From assembly GCA_934121905.1 (NCBI GenBank), contig CAKOVI010000002.1, positions 124,001-188,000 on the forward strand: a stretch of DNA of 64,000 nucleotides, read 5' to 3'. Source of the stretch: an uncultured Clostridia bacterium. Lineage in GTDB: Bacteria > Bacillota > Clostridia > TANB77 > CAG-508. Under the pieces are notes generated by a model. That model had not been told where the DNA came from. It saw only the letters and a program-made list of their open reading frames with translations, and did no database searches. Within the stretch, counting starts at the first letter, position 1. Each line of letters begins with the position of its first letter. The position numbers were made by a program, and so were the translations under genes. Below are positions 1 through 8,488 of this stretch, in pieces.

Positions 1-254
1 ATCCTAAAAAAAGTAAATTAGCCACAAAGGAAGAATTTGAGAAATTACAAAATTATGTAATAAAAACAATAAAAGAGATTTCAAATGAAATTCTTGATGG
101 AAATATTAAGCTAAAACCATATTATAAAAATAAAAAAACACCTTGTGAATATTGCACATTTAGAGGTATGTGTGGTTTTAATTCAGGAATATTTAAAACC
201 GAATATAATTTTATAAATAAAAAATGTAAAGAAGATATTTTAAATAAAGAGTAA
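1..254 (+). CDS. addB: AddB-like nuclease/helicase subunit, C-terminal end (partial)
   Basis: These are the last 83 codons of a gene cut by the window edge, ending at the TAA at 252. The tail carries three cysteines in the pattern C-x2-C-x5-C (fragment residues 48, 51 and 57) after a Pro-Tyr-Tyr stretch, followed by Gly-Phe-Asn. In AddB and related RecB-type nucleases the final cysteines help hold an iron-sulfur cluster that stabilises the nuclease domain. By inference this is the AddB half of AddAB, which resects double-strand breaks for recombination. The nuclease motif lies outside the window, so another RecB/Cas4-type exonuclease cannot be excluded. The next gene, pgeF, starts 23 bases downstream on the same strand. 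Confidence 0.75.
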   Translation, partial: PKKSKLATKEEFEKLQNYVIKTIKEISNEILDGNIKLKPYYKNKKTPCEYCTFRGMCGFNSGIFKTEYNFINKKCKEDILNKE

Positions 255-277
255 TTTTTGTTTGGGAGGATTTGAAA

Positions 278-1105
278 ATGGATTTATCAAATGAAATTGT
301 TGTTCATGTAAAACATGAAAATATGGAATATTTACAATTTAGAAGATTACTAAAATATTCAGATATTTTGGAGCATGCATATTCATTAGGGATAGATAAA
401 GACTATAGAACATATAGAGCAAACAAAACACCATTGCCAAAAGAAGAGTATGAAAAAAATATTGGTAATTACAAAAAAATATGTGATGTAAATAATATAA
501 ATTATAAAAATATTGTAAAAGCAAGCCAAGCACATACAGATAATATTTTAGAAATAGCAAAAAAAGACATTACAGAAACAATAGAAAAAGTAGATGGATT
601 AATTACACAAGAAAAAGACATAATACTTGCAACTACAAATGCAGATTGTATTTTATTATTATTTTTTGACCCAATAAAAAAAGTGATTGCAAATACACAT
701 TCAGGCTGGAGAGGTACACTTCAAGAAATTTCTGTAAAGACTGTGAAAAAGATGCAAAACGATTTTGGTTGTAATCCAAAAGATATAATAGTATGTATTT
801 GCCCAAGTATAAGAAAATGCCATTTTGAAGTAGATGAAGATGTATATAAGTTATTTTTAAACAAATTTAATAAATTAGGAAATACTGACAGATTTATAGA
901 AAAGAAAGGCGAAAAGTGGCATATTGATACTGTTTTAATAAATAAGATAATTTTAGAGCAAGCAGGTATATTAAAAGAAAACATTGAAGATTGTGGAATA
1001 TGTTCAGTATGTAATAAAAATTTAGTTCATTCATATAGAGCAGAAGGTGCCAATTATGGATTGGCAACAGCTTTAATTACTCTAAAAGACGAGAAAGGAA
1101 ATTAA
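278..1105 (+). CDS. pgeF: Polyphenol oxidase / purine nucleoside phosphorylase family protein (YfiH/YlmD, laccase domain)
   Basis: The protein has 275 residues, the usual size of this family. The metal-binding and catalytic triad is visible as His86 (in SQAHTDN), Cys124 (in NADC) and His141 (in NTHSGWRG). Bacterial members are cytoplasmic zinc enzymes with purine nucleoside phosphorylase or adenosine deaminase activity, and one member (PgeF) edits peptidoglycan precursors. I chose the ATG at 278 because GGGAGGA at 264-270 lies 7 bases upstream; an in-frame TTG at 272 is too close to that site. The next gene starts two bases after the stop codon, so the two are probably co-transcribed. Family assignment is firm, the exact substrate is not. 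Confidence 0.9.
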   Translation: MDLSNEIVVHVKHENMEYLQFRRLLKYSDILEHAYSLGIDKDYRTYRANKTPLPKEEYEKNIGNYKKICDVNNINYKNIVKASQAHTDNILEIAKKDITETIEKVDGLITQEKDIILATTNADCILLLFFDPIKKVIANTHSGWRGTLQEISVKTVKKMQNDFGCNPKDIIVCICPSIRKCHFEVDEDVYKLFLNKFNKLGNTDRFIEKKGEKWHIDTVLINKIILEQAGILKENIEDCGICSVCNKNLVHSYRAEGANYGLATALITLKDEKGN

Positions 1106-1106
1106 T

Positions 1107-2024
1107 ATGATACCAAATAAATTAAAAAAAGGAGATTGTGTAGCCGTAATTGCACCATCAAACCATGTAAGTGAAGATGATTTTATATACATGAAAAAAA
1201 CAGAGGAAATGTTTAATTCCGTAGGATTAAATGTTGTATATGGGAAAAACATATACTCAAATACATTGGGGTATGGAGCAACTCCCAAAGAAAAGGCAGA
1301 AGACTTAAATTGGGCATTTAGGAATAAAGACATAAAGGCTATTTTTTGTGCAAAAGGGGGAGAAAATTCAAATACAATTTTTGAATATATAGACTATAAT
1401 TTAATAAAACAAAATCCCAAAATATTTTGCGGATTTAGTGATTCAACGTTTCTTATTAATATGATATATGAAAAAACAGGACTTACAACATTTCACGCAT
1501 CAACTTTTAAAGCAATTTCAGATTGGGATGAGGCTTCAGTATTTGAAGATATTGTACAAAAACTAATTAATGGAAACAAGACATTAAATTTTATGCTAGG
1601 TGAACCTAAAGTTATAAAGGAAGGAAAATGCGAGGGAACACTAGTTGGTGGAAATTTAAGTTGCATAAGAGAAATGGTTAGCGGAAAATATTCTATAAAT
1701 TTCGAAAATAAAATATTATTTATTGAAGATTTAGCAGAAGAATCTAATCCAAAATTTGAAAGTAATTTTCTTTATTATATGAAGCAAAATGATGTATTCT
1801 CAAAAATAAAGGGACTATGGATAGGAAATTATGAACATGAAAGTAAAATACAATTAGAAAAAATTGTACAAGATGTTTTAGAAAATGAATATAATTTTCC
1901 TATTATAAAATCAAATAATTTTGGACATATATCTAATAAAATAGTAATTCCAGTTGGAATAAAGGCAAAAATTGATACAAATAGTGATGAAAAAATTAAG
2001 CTTATGGAAGAAATTGTTAAGTAA
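1107..2024 (+). CDS. LD-carboxypeptidase (peptidase family S66, MccF/LdcA type)
   Basis: The 305-residue protein has the S66 nucleophile motif GFSD with Ser111, the GGNLS loop near residue 190, a glutamate in the FIEDLAEE segment near residue 205 and a late histidine in NFGHIS. Together these form the Ser-Glu-His triad of family S66. Such enzymes remove the terminal D-Ala from murein tetrapeptides during cell-wall recycling, or cleave microcin C-like conjugates. The start ATG follows AAAGGA at good spacing and lies two bases after pgeF. The pairing with pgeF, itself linked to peptidoglycan quality control, fits a wall recycling role. MccF-type immunity is the main alternative. Confidence 0.88.
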   Translation: MIPNKLKKGDCVAVIAPSNHVSEDDFIYMKKTEEMFNSVGLNVVYGKNIYSNTLGYGATPKEKAEDLNWAFRNKDIKAIFCAKGGENSNTIFEYIDYNLIKQNPKIFCGFSDSTFLINMIYEKTGLTTFHASTFKAISDWDEASVFEDIVQKLINGNKTLNFMLGEPKVIKEGKCEGTLVGGNLSCIREMVSGKYSINFENKILFIEDLAEESNPKFESNFLYYMKQNDVFSKIKGLWIGNYEHESKIQLEKIVQDVLENEYNFPIIKSNNFGHISNKIVIPVGIKAKIDTNSDEKIKLMEEIVK

Positions 2025-2110
2025 AATTTTTTTAAATATGTTGCGATAATAAAATTTATATAGTAAAATAAATCGAAGGGGAAATAAATTAAAGATAGGA
2101 TGAAGAACAA

Positions 2111-3226
2111 ATGAATCAGATTATAGGACAAATAGATGAAATCGAAGAAATAAAAAAAGATAATAAAAAGAAAAATAATAATAAAAACAAAGGAAATAAA
2201 AAGAAAAAAAGAAACATAGGAAAGAAAATTTTAATAACTCTGGCTATTTTATTTGTGATTGGTGTTAGCTCAGTTGGAATATTACTTTATGGTCCATACA
2301 ATGGATTTAGAGATTGGTTAATTACATCTGCAATGACAACGATGACACATCAATGGATTGCATATCTATTTTATGACCAAGAAACTATTGATGCAGTAAT
2401 GGCAAATAACAAAGTAGACGAAATTCAGGAAGACACAGACACTAATGCAATTGTTGTTGGAGTTCAAGAACAAACTACATATGAAAATGAATATGAAAGA
2501 GCAATATTAGAAAAAGAAAATCAAAATGATACATATAAAATAATAGAAATAAATGGAAAAGGATATAGCGGATATTTAGCTGCAATATATGACCCATCAA
2601 AAATACATACACTTGTAACTTCAAAAATAGGTTCAAGCGGACAATACTTAACAACAATGGCTAAAAACAATAAAGCAGTTGTTGCAATAAATGGTGGAGG
2701 ATTTGATGACCCAAATTATAGTAGTAATGCGGCAAATCCACTAGGTATAACTTTTTCTAAAGGAAGGCTTGTAACTTCATATTATTATGCAGGAGCAGGT
2801 GGTATAATAGGTTTTGACACAAATAATAAACTTGTATTATCTTCAAAATGCACAGAAGATTCAGCAAGGGCATTGAAAATTAGAGATGCCGTAACATGTG
2901 GACCATTTTTAATTGTTAATGGAAAAGCATCAGGAGTTGTTGGAAATGGTGGTTGGGGAACAGCACCACGTACGGCTATTGGACAAAGAAAAGATGGAAT
3001 TGTATTATTCCTAGTTGTAGATGGTAGAACAGTTAAAAGACCAGGAGCAGATATGGATGACTTAATAGAAATAATGCAAAATTATGGAGCATACAATGCC
3101 GCAAACTTAGATGGTGGAACATCTACGGCAATGACTGTTAATTACGAATTGATTAACGACCCAGTGGATAGTACTGGAGCTCATAAAACAAGGTTTGTGT
3201 CTACAGGTTTTGGGCTAATAGAATAA
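2111..3226 (+). CDS. Phosphodiester glycosidase (NAGPA-like) domain protein, membrane anchored
   Basis: The protein has 371 residues: a very basic, Lys/Asn-rich N-terminus (1-37), one membrane segment around residues 38-58, and an extracellular domain of the NAGPA/DUF2233 family from about residue 120 to the end. Conserved family features are visible, including AINGGGFDD, the GPFLIVNG stretch, TAIGQRKDG and the C-terminal NLDGGTSTAM. The human founder removes N-acetylglucosamine from a phosphodiester; bacterial relatives are secreted or anchored and often linked to exopolysaccharide or wall teichoic polymers. The substrate here is unknown. A terminator follows immediately, so the unit ends with this gene. 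Confidence 0.85.
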   Translation: MNQIIGQIDEIEEIKKDNKKKNNNKNKGNKKKKRNIGKKILITLAILFVIGVSSVGILLYGPYNGFRDWLITSAMTTMTHQWIAYLFYDQETIDAVMANNKVDEIQEDTDTNAIVVGVQEQTTYENEYERAILEKENQNDTYKIIEINGKGYSGYLAAIYDPSKIHTLVTSKIGSSGQYLTTMAKNNKAVVAINGGGFDDPNYSSNAANPLGITFSKGRLVTSYYYAGAGGIIGFDTNNKLVLSSKCTEDSARALKIRDAVTCGPFLIVNGKASGVVGNGGWGTAPRTAIGQRKDGIVLFLVVDGRTVKRPGADMDDLIEIMQNYGAYNAANLDGGTSTAMTVNYELINDPVDSTGAHKTRFVSTGFGLIE

Positions 3227-3236
3227 AAATAATATT

Positions 3237-3268
3237 CAAAAAATCCATAAAAACTATGGATTTTTTTT
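3237..3268 (+). terminator. Rho-independent terminator after the NAGPA-like gene
   Basis: An inverted repeat (AAAATCCATA / TATGGATTTT) with a short A-rich loop is followed by a run of T. It starts 11 bases after the stop codon at 3226. Confidence 0.85.
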
Positions 3269-3393
3269 GATTTACCTGATATAATGAAACCACTTTTAAA
3301 TTTGGATAGGATAAATATATCCGCAAAAAGCAAGAAAAGCTTGAAATAACAAGAAAAGGAGGAAATTAGCTAAAAAGGGGCTAAGAAGAAAAG

Positions 3394-4293
3394 ATGGTTT
3401 TTAAAGATTATTACAAAATATTAGAACTAAAGACAAATAAAGTATCTTCAGAGCAAATAAAAAATGCATATAGACTAGCAGTTAAAAAAAATCATCCAGA
3501 TTTAAATGTACAGGACAAATTAGCTGAGGAGAAAATTAAAGATATAAACGAAGCATATAAAGTACTATCAGAAAATACATCAAAAAGAAAATATGATAGA
3601 ATATGGCTTAGAAACAACATGAAAGTTAGGCAACAACAATATAAAGAAGAAAGTAAAAAAAATAACACATCATTTGGAGATTTCTTCAATATGTTTTTTG
3701 GAACTAATGAAAATACAGTACCCAAAAAGACAAACAAACAAGAAAAAAATCCTATAAAAGGAGAAAACATAGAAACAAGTATAGATGTTGATATTGAAGA
3801 AGTTTTTTATGGACTAGACAAAAAAATATCATTAAGAACAGTAGATGGAAAGTTAAAAGTATTCACGGTATCAATTCCAGCAGGACTTAGAGACGGAGAA
3901 AAAATAAGACTACTAGGGCAAGGAAAACAAGGAATAGATGGTGGAAAAAATGGAGACTTATTTATCAAAGTAAACATAAAGGATAGTGATAAATTCAAAC
4001 TAAAAGGAAATGACTTATATACAAATCTATATCTAACGCCATGGGAAGCAGCACTTGGAACTAGAACAACAGTATATTCAATAGATGACGGAACAGTAGT
4101 ATACATACCGGAAGGAATTGAAACAGGCGAAGTATTAAAGATATCTGGAAAAGGATATAAAGATGGAAAAGGCGGAAGAGGAGATTTAGTTGTAAAAGTA
4201 AATATTATGGTACCAAAGAAATTAAGTCAAGAAGAAAAAAAATTGTTCGAAAAATTAAGCACCGTATCGAGCTTTAATCCTAGAAAAATATAG
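3394..4293 (+). CDS. DnaJ-like co-chaperone (CbpA type, no zinc finger)
   Basis: The protein has 299 residues. An N-terminal J domain (about residues 4-66) contains the HPD tripeptide needed to stimulate DnaK ATPase. A linker of polar residues follows, and then two beta-sandwich substrate-binding domains typical of the DnaJ C-terminus (about 125-295). The four-times-repeated CxxCxGxG zinc finger of true DnaJ is missing, so this is a CbpA-like accessory chaperone rather than the main DnaJ. The ATG at 3394 has only a weak AAGGGG upstream; a stronger AAAGGAGG lies 30 bases upstream with no start codon at a proper distance. A perfect promoter follows the gene, so the next operon is separate. Confidence 0.88.
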   Translation: MVFKDYYKILELKTNKVSSEQIKNAYRLAVKKNHPDLNVQDKLAEEKIKDINEAYKVLSENTSKRKYDRIWLRNNMKVRQQQYKEESKKNNTSFGDFFNMFFGTNENTVPKKTNKQEKNPIKGENIETSIDVDIEEVFYGLDKKISLRTVDGKLKVFTVSIPAGLRDGEKIRLLGQGKQGIDGGKNGDLFIKVNIKDSDKFKLKGNDLYTNLYLTPWEAALGTRTTVYSIDDGTVVYIPEGIETGEVLKISGKGYKDGKGGRGDLVVKVNIMVPKKLSQEEKKLFEKLSTVSSFNPRKI

Positions 4294-4309
4294 ATTTTTC
4301 TAAATGCTA

Positions 4310-4338
4310 TTGACATAAAGTAGAAATATTGTTATAAT
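4310..4338 (+). promoter_or_regulatory. Consensus sigma-A promoter for the VirD4 operon
   Basis: TTGACA at 4310-4315 and TATAAT at 4333-4338 are separated by exactly 17 bases, a perfect match to the vegetative consensus. It lies 63 bases upstream of the start codon of the first gene of the VirD4 operon. Confidence 0.85.
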
Positions 4339-4400
4339 AAAAAGTGGCTGTATAAGGAAAAATCTATGTAATAAAATCATAGAAAATGGAGGAAAATAAA

Positions 4401-4922
4401 ATGGAATCATGGAAAGGAAAACATTTTAGCATAACAGATCCAAAAGGAGTAAATACAGTTATATATGAGGTATATAAAACAAAAAAGGAATATCAAAAAA
4501 AATATCCCAAATTTACTGTTGAGAGACTACGTTCAACAGAGCAAATTGTAGGAGATTTAAAGAAAAAAACTTTTTATGTAGAAGACCCTCAAGAAACAGG
4601 AAATCAACTAGTAATATTTTCTTTTGCTAAAGAAAAAGTTGTAATAAATAATGGACTGCTTATAAATGATGAAGTAAAAATATCAAAAAAACCAATTCCA
4701 TTTAAATTCGATACAATATATTCTGAAGAAGCAACAGAAATAAGAGATTTTAAATATACTCCAAACTTTAAAAGAGCAATAACAATAATTGACCCTGAAA
4801 CAACAGAAGAAATAAAGCCAGTTCTTTATTATGATGATGAAGCTGACGAAGTAAAAGGAAAATGCAAATTAAAACCTAACAAATCTTATTTTGCGTTTGA
4901 AATAAGAGATGATAAGAATTAA
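4401..4922 (+). CDS. Uncharacterised 173-residue protein, first gene of the VirD4 operon
   Basis: I do not recognise the family. The protein is soluble, without a signal peptide or membrane segment, and mixed in charge with many Lys and Glu. It appears to be beta-rich, with paired segments such as TFYVEDPQ and KVVINNGLL, and a late acidic patch (YYDDEADE). The ATG at 4386 overlaps the ribosome binding site GGAGG (4388-4392), so the real start is the ATG at 4401, 8 bases after it. The gene is followed 13 bases later by a small ORF and then by the VirD4 gene, all on one strand behind one consensus promoter. A cytoplasmic partner or substrate of the coupling ATPase is a fair guess, but only from context. 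Confidence 0.7.
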   Translation: MESWKGKHFSITDPKGVNTVIYEVYKTKKEYQKKYPKFTVERLRSTEQIVGDLKKKTFYVEDPQETGNQLVIFSFAKEKVVINNGLLINDEVKISKKPIPFKFDTIYSEEATEIRDFKYTPNFKRAITIIDPETTEEIKPVLYYDDEADEVKGKCKLKPNKSYFAFEIRDDKN

Positions 4923-4935
4923 GGAGGATTCTAAA

Positions 4936-5232
4936 ATGACCAAAAAGGAGAAAGAGGCTAAAATAAAAGAAATGGAACAATTTATAAATGAAGGTGTACC
5001 AGAAGAAGCAAAAGATAGAGACTATGAATGGGAAAAAGAACCTGAAATTCACGTATATGCGATAGAGCCAAAACAAAGAGTAAATGAAAAAAATAATCAT
5101 AAAACTCTTGAAGTTGGAAACAGTAAAGATGCTAAACCGGTTCCATCAGAAGACGCAATTATAAAAGTAGTTGATGATGAGAAAGAAAACACAAAAACCA
5201 AAAGAAGCAAAAGTGAACGATCATCTAGATAA
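4936..5232 (+). CDS. Small charged protein upstream of VirD4
   Basis: This 98-residue protein is highly charged and probably largely disordered: Lys/Glu-rich helix-forming N-terminus (1-20) and a Lys/Arg/Ser-rich C-terminus ending in RSSR. No family is recognised. The ATG at 4936 is chosen because AAGGAGG at 4921-4927 lies 8 bases upstream; an upstream in-frame ATG at 4909 lies inside the previous gene. It sits between the 173-residue protein and the VirD4 ATPase in a tight operon. Small disordered proteins next to coupling ATPases can be adaptors or substrates; that is inference only. Confidence 0.65.
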   Translation: MTKKEKEAKIKEMEQFINEGVPEEAKDRDYEWEKEPEIHVYAIEPKQRVNEKNNHKTLEVGNSKDAKPVPSEDAIIKVVDDEKENTKTKRSKSERSSR

Positions 5233-5255
5233 TCAAAAGAAAAGGGTGAAAATTT

Positions 5256-7283
5256 ATGAATTATAAATTAGAATCAGCACTAAAAAAAGGGAAAACAACA
5301 ATAATAGTAGCAGGAATACTATGGCTATTACTAGCTATAGTATTTATCATGCCTTGGACTTGTGGAATTTACACAAAAACATTACTTGGAGAGTTTAACA
5401 TGGACTCATTTCTAACGGTATTTATGAGTGCAGTAACAAATCCGGGTAAGGGATTTAAAACATTAGCGGAAAGAGGTATCATTTTAAATTACATAAAAAA
5501 TTTATTTGGATTTTCATTATTTTATATAATAGTAGTAATAATTGGAATATTCAAAATGATGCCAAAACATAGATATGATGATATAGAACATGGTTCAAGT
5601 GACTGGAGCGAAAATGGAGAACAGTACAAAGTATTAAGTAAAAAATCAGGAATAATACTTGCTGAACATAACTATTTGCCACTAGATAAAAGAGGAAACG
5701 TAAACGTACTAGTAGTCGGAGGTTCAGGTTCTGGTAAATCTGCATCATACTCAATACCAAATGCATATCAAATGCTAGGATCATATGTATTTACAGACCC
5801 AAAAGGAGAACTATATGATAGAACAGCAGGGTATTTAAAAGAACATGGTTATAAGATAAAAGTTTTAAACCTTGTACATCCGCAGTTTAGTGACGGATAT
5901 AACCCATTATTACATATATCATCAGAAATAGATGTAGACGTAATTGCAAATACAATAGTAAAAGGACAAAAAGCTGAAGGTGGAGGTTCAGATCCATTCT
6001 GGGATGATTCGGCAGAAACCTTGCTAAAAGCATTAATATATTACTTAATGGCAACAAGACCAGAAGAAGAGCAAAACCTTGCAAGCTGTGCGGAAATGGT
6101 AAGAGCAGCGAACTCAAATGGAGGAAGCAACTTACTTACAGAATTGATGAGTCAGTTACCATATGATCATCCAGCAAGAATGAACTACAAATCTATAGAA
6201 ATCGCACCAGAAAAGACATATAGTTCAATTTTGAGTACATTGCAATCAAAACTTGGAAAATTCGATTCAAAAGAAATAGCAGAACTTACATCAACAGACA
6301 CAATAAACTTTGAAGAAATAGGAAGTGAAAAAACAGCGGTATATGTTATATCATCAGATACACATGGTGCGTATGATTTCTTATTAACAATTTTCTTTGC
6401 ACAAATGATACAACAATTATATGATTTCGCAGACAACAATGGAGGAAGGCTAAAAGAACGTACATATTTTATACTAGACGAGTTTGCAAACATTGGTAGA
6501 ATACCAGACTTCGATAAAAAAATATCAACATCAAGAAGTAGGGGAATATCATTTAGTGTTATCTTACAGAACCTAGACCAATTAGAGGCAATATATGAAA
6601 AAGCACATGAAACAATCATAGGTAACTGTGATACACACGTATTTTTAGGAAGTAACTCACAAAAAACCGTTGAGTATTTCTCTAAAGCATTAGGAGAAAA
6701 AACAATATCACATGGAAGCACTTCTGTAAATAGAGATAAAGAGCATAAAAAGACTGGAACAAGTGATTCTGAACAAATAATGGCAAGAGCATTAATGACA
6801 CCAGATGAATTAAGAAGAATGGACAATGACTTGTGTATTATTTTTGAAAAAGGAATAAGACCTATAAAAGCACCAAAATTCTATTACTTCAAAAAGCCTA
6901 TGGCAAAGGAAATGGCAGCATTAGAGATAAGCCATAATGATATAGGAGAAATTGAAAGAGGAAATTGGAGAAAATACAATCCATATAATCCTTATGTTGA
7001 AGAAAAAGATAAGGAAACAGTTAAAGATTTAAAAGTTGAATCTTTAGATGACTTGTTTGATGACCCAGACCCAATTGAAGAGCCTAAAAAAGAAGGCAAG
7101 CCTAAAGATGAAATACCAAAACAAGAAAAACAAAAAATAGAAAAATTATCATTAGACGATATAGATACAAATGATGCACCTATACTTCCAATGAACGAAG
7201 ACCCAGAAGACGAATATGACTTGCAAAAAGAATTAGAAGCAAAATTTGATGAATTATTTGGACCAATAGATGACGATAATTAA
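5256..7283 (+). CDS. VirD4/TraG-type conjugative coupling ATPase
   Basis: The protein has 675 residues. Two hydrophobic segments near the N-terminus (about 17-37 and 83-100) anchor it in the membrane. The P-loop GGSGSGKS is at 155-162, the TDPKGELYD motif of the TraG family follows, and a Walker B-like ILDEFANIG lies near residue 410. The last 130 residues are an acidic, Pro/Lys/Glu-rich tail. VirD4 proteins are hexameric inner-membrane ATPases that hand DNA or protein substrates to a type IV secretion channel. No relaxase, VirB4, VirB6 or peptidoglycan hydrolase lies next to it; the operon holds only two small genes upstream, then a terminator. It may be an orphan that serves a channel encoded elsewhere, or the remnant of an element. 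Confidence 0.92.
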   Translation: MNYKLESALKKGKTTIIVAGILWLLLAIVFIMPWTCGIYTKTLLGEFNMDSFLTVFMSAVTNPGKGFKTLAERGIILNYIKNLFGFSLFYIIVVIIGIFKMMPKHRYDDIEHGSSDWSENGEQYKVLSKKSGIILAEHNYLPLDKRGNVNVLVVGGSGSGKSASYSIPNAYQMLGSYVFTDPKGELYDRTAGYLKEHGYKIKVLNLVHPQFSDGYNPLLHISSEIDVDVIANTIVKGQKAEGGGSDPFWDDSAETLLKALIYYLMATRPEEEQNLASCAEMVRAANSNGGSNLLTELMSQLPYDHPARMNYKSIEIAPEKTYSSILSTLQSKLGKFDSKEIAELTSTDTINFEEIGSEKTAVYVISSDTHGAYDFLLTIFFAQMIQQLYDFADNNGGRLKERTYFILDEFANIGRIPDFDKKISTSRSRGISFSVILQNLDQLEAIYEKAHETIIGNCDTHVFLGSNSQKTVEYFSKALGEKTISHGSTSVNRDKEHKKTGTSDSEQIMARALMTPDELRRMDNDLCIIFEKGIRPIKAPKFYYFKKPMAKEMAALEISHNDIGEIERGNWRKYNPYNPYVEEKDKETVKDLKVESLDDLFDDPDPIEEPKKEGKPKDEIPKQEKQKIEKLSLDDIDTNDAPILPMNEDPEDEYDLQKELEAKFDELFGPIDDDN

Positions 7284-7287
7284 ATAA

Positions 7288-7325
7288 ACAGAAACACTTA
7301 ATTGCAAAAAATTAAGTGTTTCTAT
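7288..7325 (+). terminator. Terminator after the VirD4 gene
   Basis: A long inverted repeat AGAAACACTTAATT / AATTAAGTGTTTCT encloses a short A-rich loop. It starts 7 bases after the VirD4 stop codon and ends in a T-rich stretch. Confidence 0.85.
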
Positions 7326-7382
7326 TGTTTAAAAGCCAAAAACGTAGTATAATAAAGAAGATTTAAGAAAGGAAAGAAAAGT

Positions 7383-8444
7383 ATGTTTGAAAAATTAGAA
7401 TTAGTAGAAAAGAGATATGATGAATTAAATTCACAAATAAGTGACCCAGAAGTAATTGCAAATACTAATGAATGGAGAAAATTAGTAAAAGAACATAGTT
7501 CGATGGAAGATGTTGTACAAAAATATAGAGAATATAAAGAAATTATGAACAATATGAATGAGGCAAAAGAAATGCTAGAAGACCCAGAAATGAAGGAATT
7601 AGCAGAAGAAGAATATTACTCTTCAAAAGAAAAACTAGCAAAAGTTGAAGAAGAACTAAAAGTTTTACTAATTCCAAAAGACCCAAATGATGATAAAAGT
7701 GTTATATGTGAAATAAGAGGTGGAGCAGGTGGTGAAGAAGCAGCACTATTTGCAGGAACACTATTTAGAATGTATGGAATGTATGCAGAAAGAAAACACT
7801 GGAAAATAGAAGTCTTAAATGAAAATGCTACGGAATTAGGTGGATATAAAGAAATCTCATTCATGGTAACAGGAAAAGGAGCATATAGTAGATTAAAATT
7901 TGAAAGTGGAGTACACAGAGTTCAACGTGTACCAGACACAGAAAGTAGCGGAAGAATACATACATCAACTGCAACAGTTGCAGTACTACCAGTAGTAGAA
8001 GATGTTGAAATAGAGATAAATCCGGCAGACATAAAAATGGAAGTATTTAGGGCATCAGGAGCTGGAGGACAACACATCAATAAAACATCATCAGCCGTAA
8101 GATTAATACATGTTCCAACAGGAATAGTAGCAGAATGTCAAACCCAAAGATCACAATTACAAAACAGAGAATATGCAATGAACTTATTAAAATCAAGATT
8201 ATATGATATAGAAAAATCAAAACAAGATTCAGAAATTGCAAATGCTAGAAAATCTCAAGTTGGTTCTGGAGATAGAAGTGAAAAAATACGTACTTACAAT
8301 TATCCTCAAGGAAGAATAACAGACCATAGAATTGGATTTAGCGTATATCAAATGGAAAATTTTCTAAATGGTGATTTAGATGAAATGATTGATAATTTAA
8401 TTGCAGCAGATAGAGCTGAAAAATTAAAAGGTGATGAAGAATAA
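7383..8444 (+). CDS. prfA: Peptide chain release factor 1
   Basis: The 353-residue protein is a class I release factor. The universal GGQ motif, which triggers peptidyl-tRNA hydrolysis, is visible in GAGGQHIN near residue 225. The stop-codon recognition tripeptide is PDT in RVPDTESSGRIHTS, matching the P-x-T of RF1 rather than the SPF of RF2, so it reads UAA and UAG. The N-terminal coiled-coil domain 1 (about 1-110) is complete. GAAAGGAAAG precedes the ATG at normal spacing. UAG is therefore expected to terminate here, which supports calling the XRE gene with an internal TAG broken. Confidence 0.96.
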   Translation: MFEKLELVEKRYDELNSQISDPEVIANTNEWRKLVKEHSSMEDVVQKYREYKEIMNNMNEAKEMLEDPEMKELAEEEYYSSKEKLAKVEEELKVLLIPKDPNDDKSVICEIRGGAGGEEAALFAGTLFRMYGMYAERKHWKIEVLNENATELGGYKEISFMVTGKGAYSRLKFESGVHRVQRVPDTESSGRIHTSTATVAVLPVVEDVEIEINPADIKMEVFRASGAGGQHINKTSSAVRLIHVPTGIVAECQTQRSQLQNREYAMNLLKSRLYDIEKSKQDSEIANARKSQVGSGDRSEKIRTYNYPQGRITDHRIGFSVYQMENFLNGDLDEMIDNLIAADRAEKLKGDEE

Positions 8445-8488
8445 AAATAATTATCTATCAAGATAATAAAATGAAGGATACTATGTAG

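Noticed and set aside
6185..6826. Long reverse-strand ORF inside the VirD4 gene
   Set aside because: It is antisense to a clearly coding frame with conserved ATPase motifs, has no ribosome binding site and no family features.
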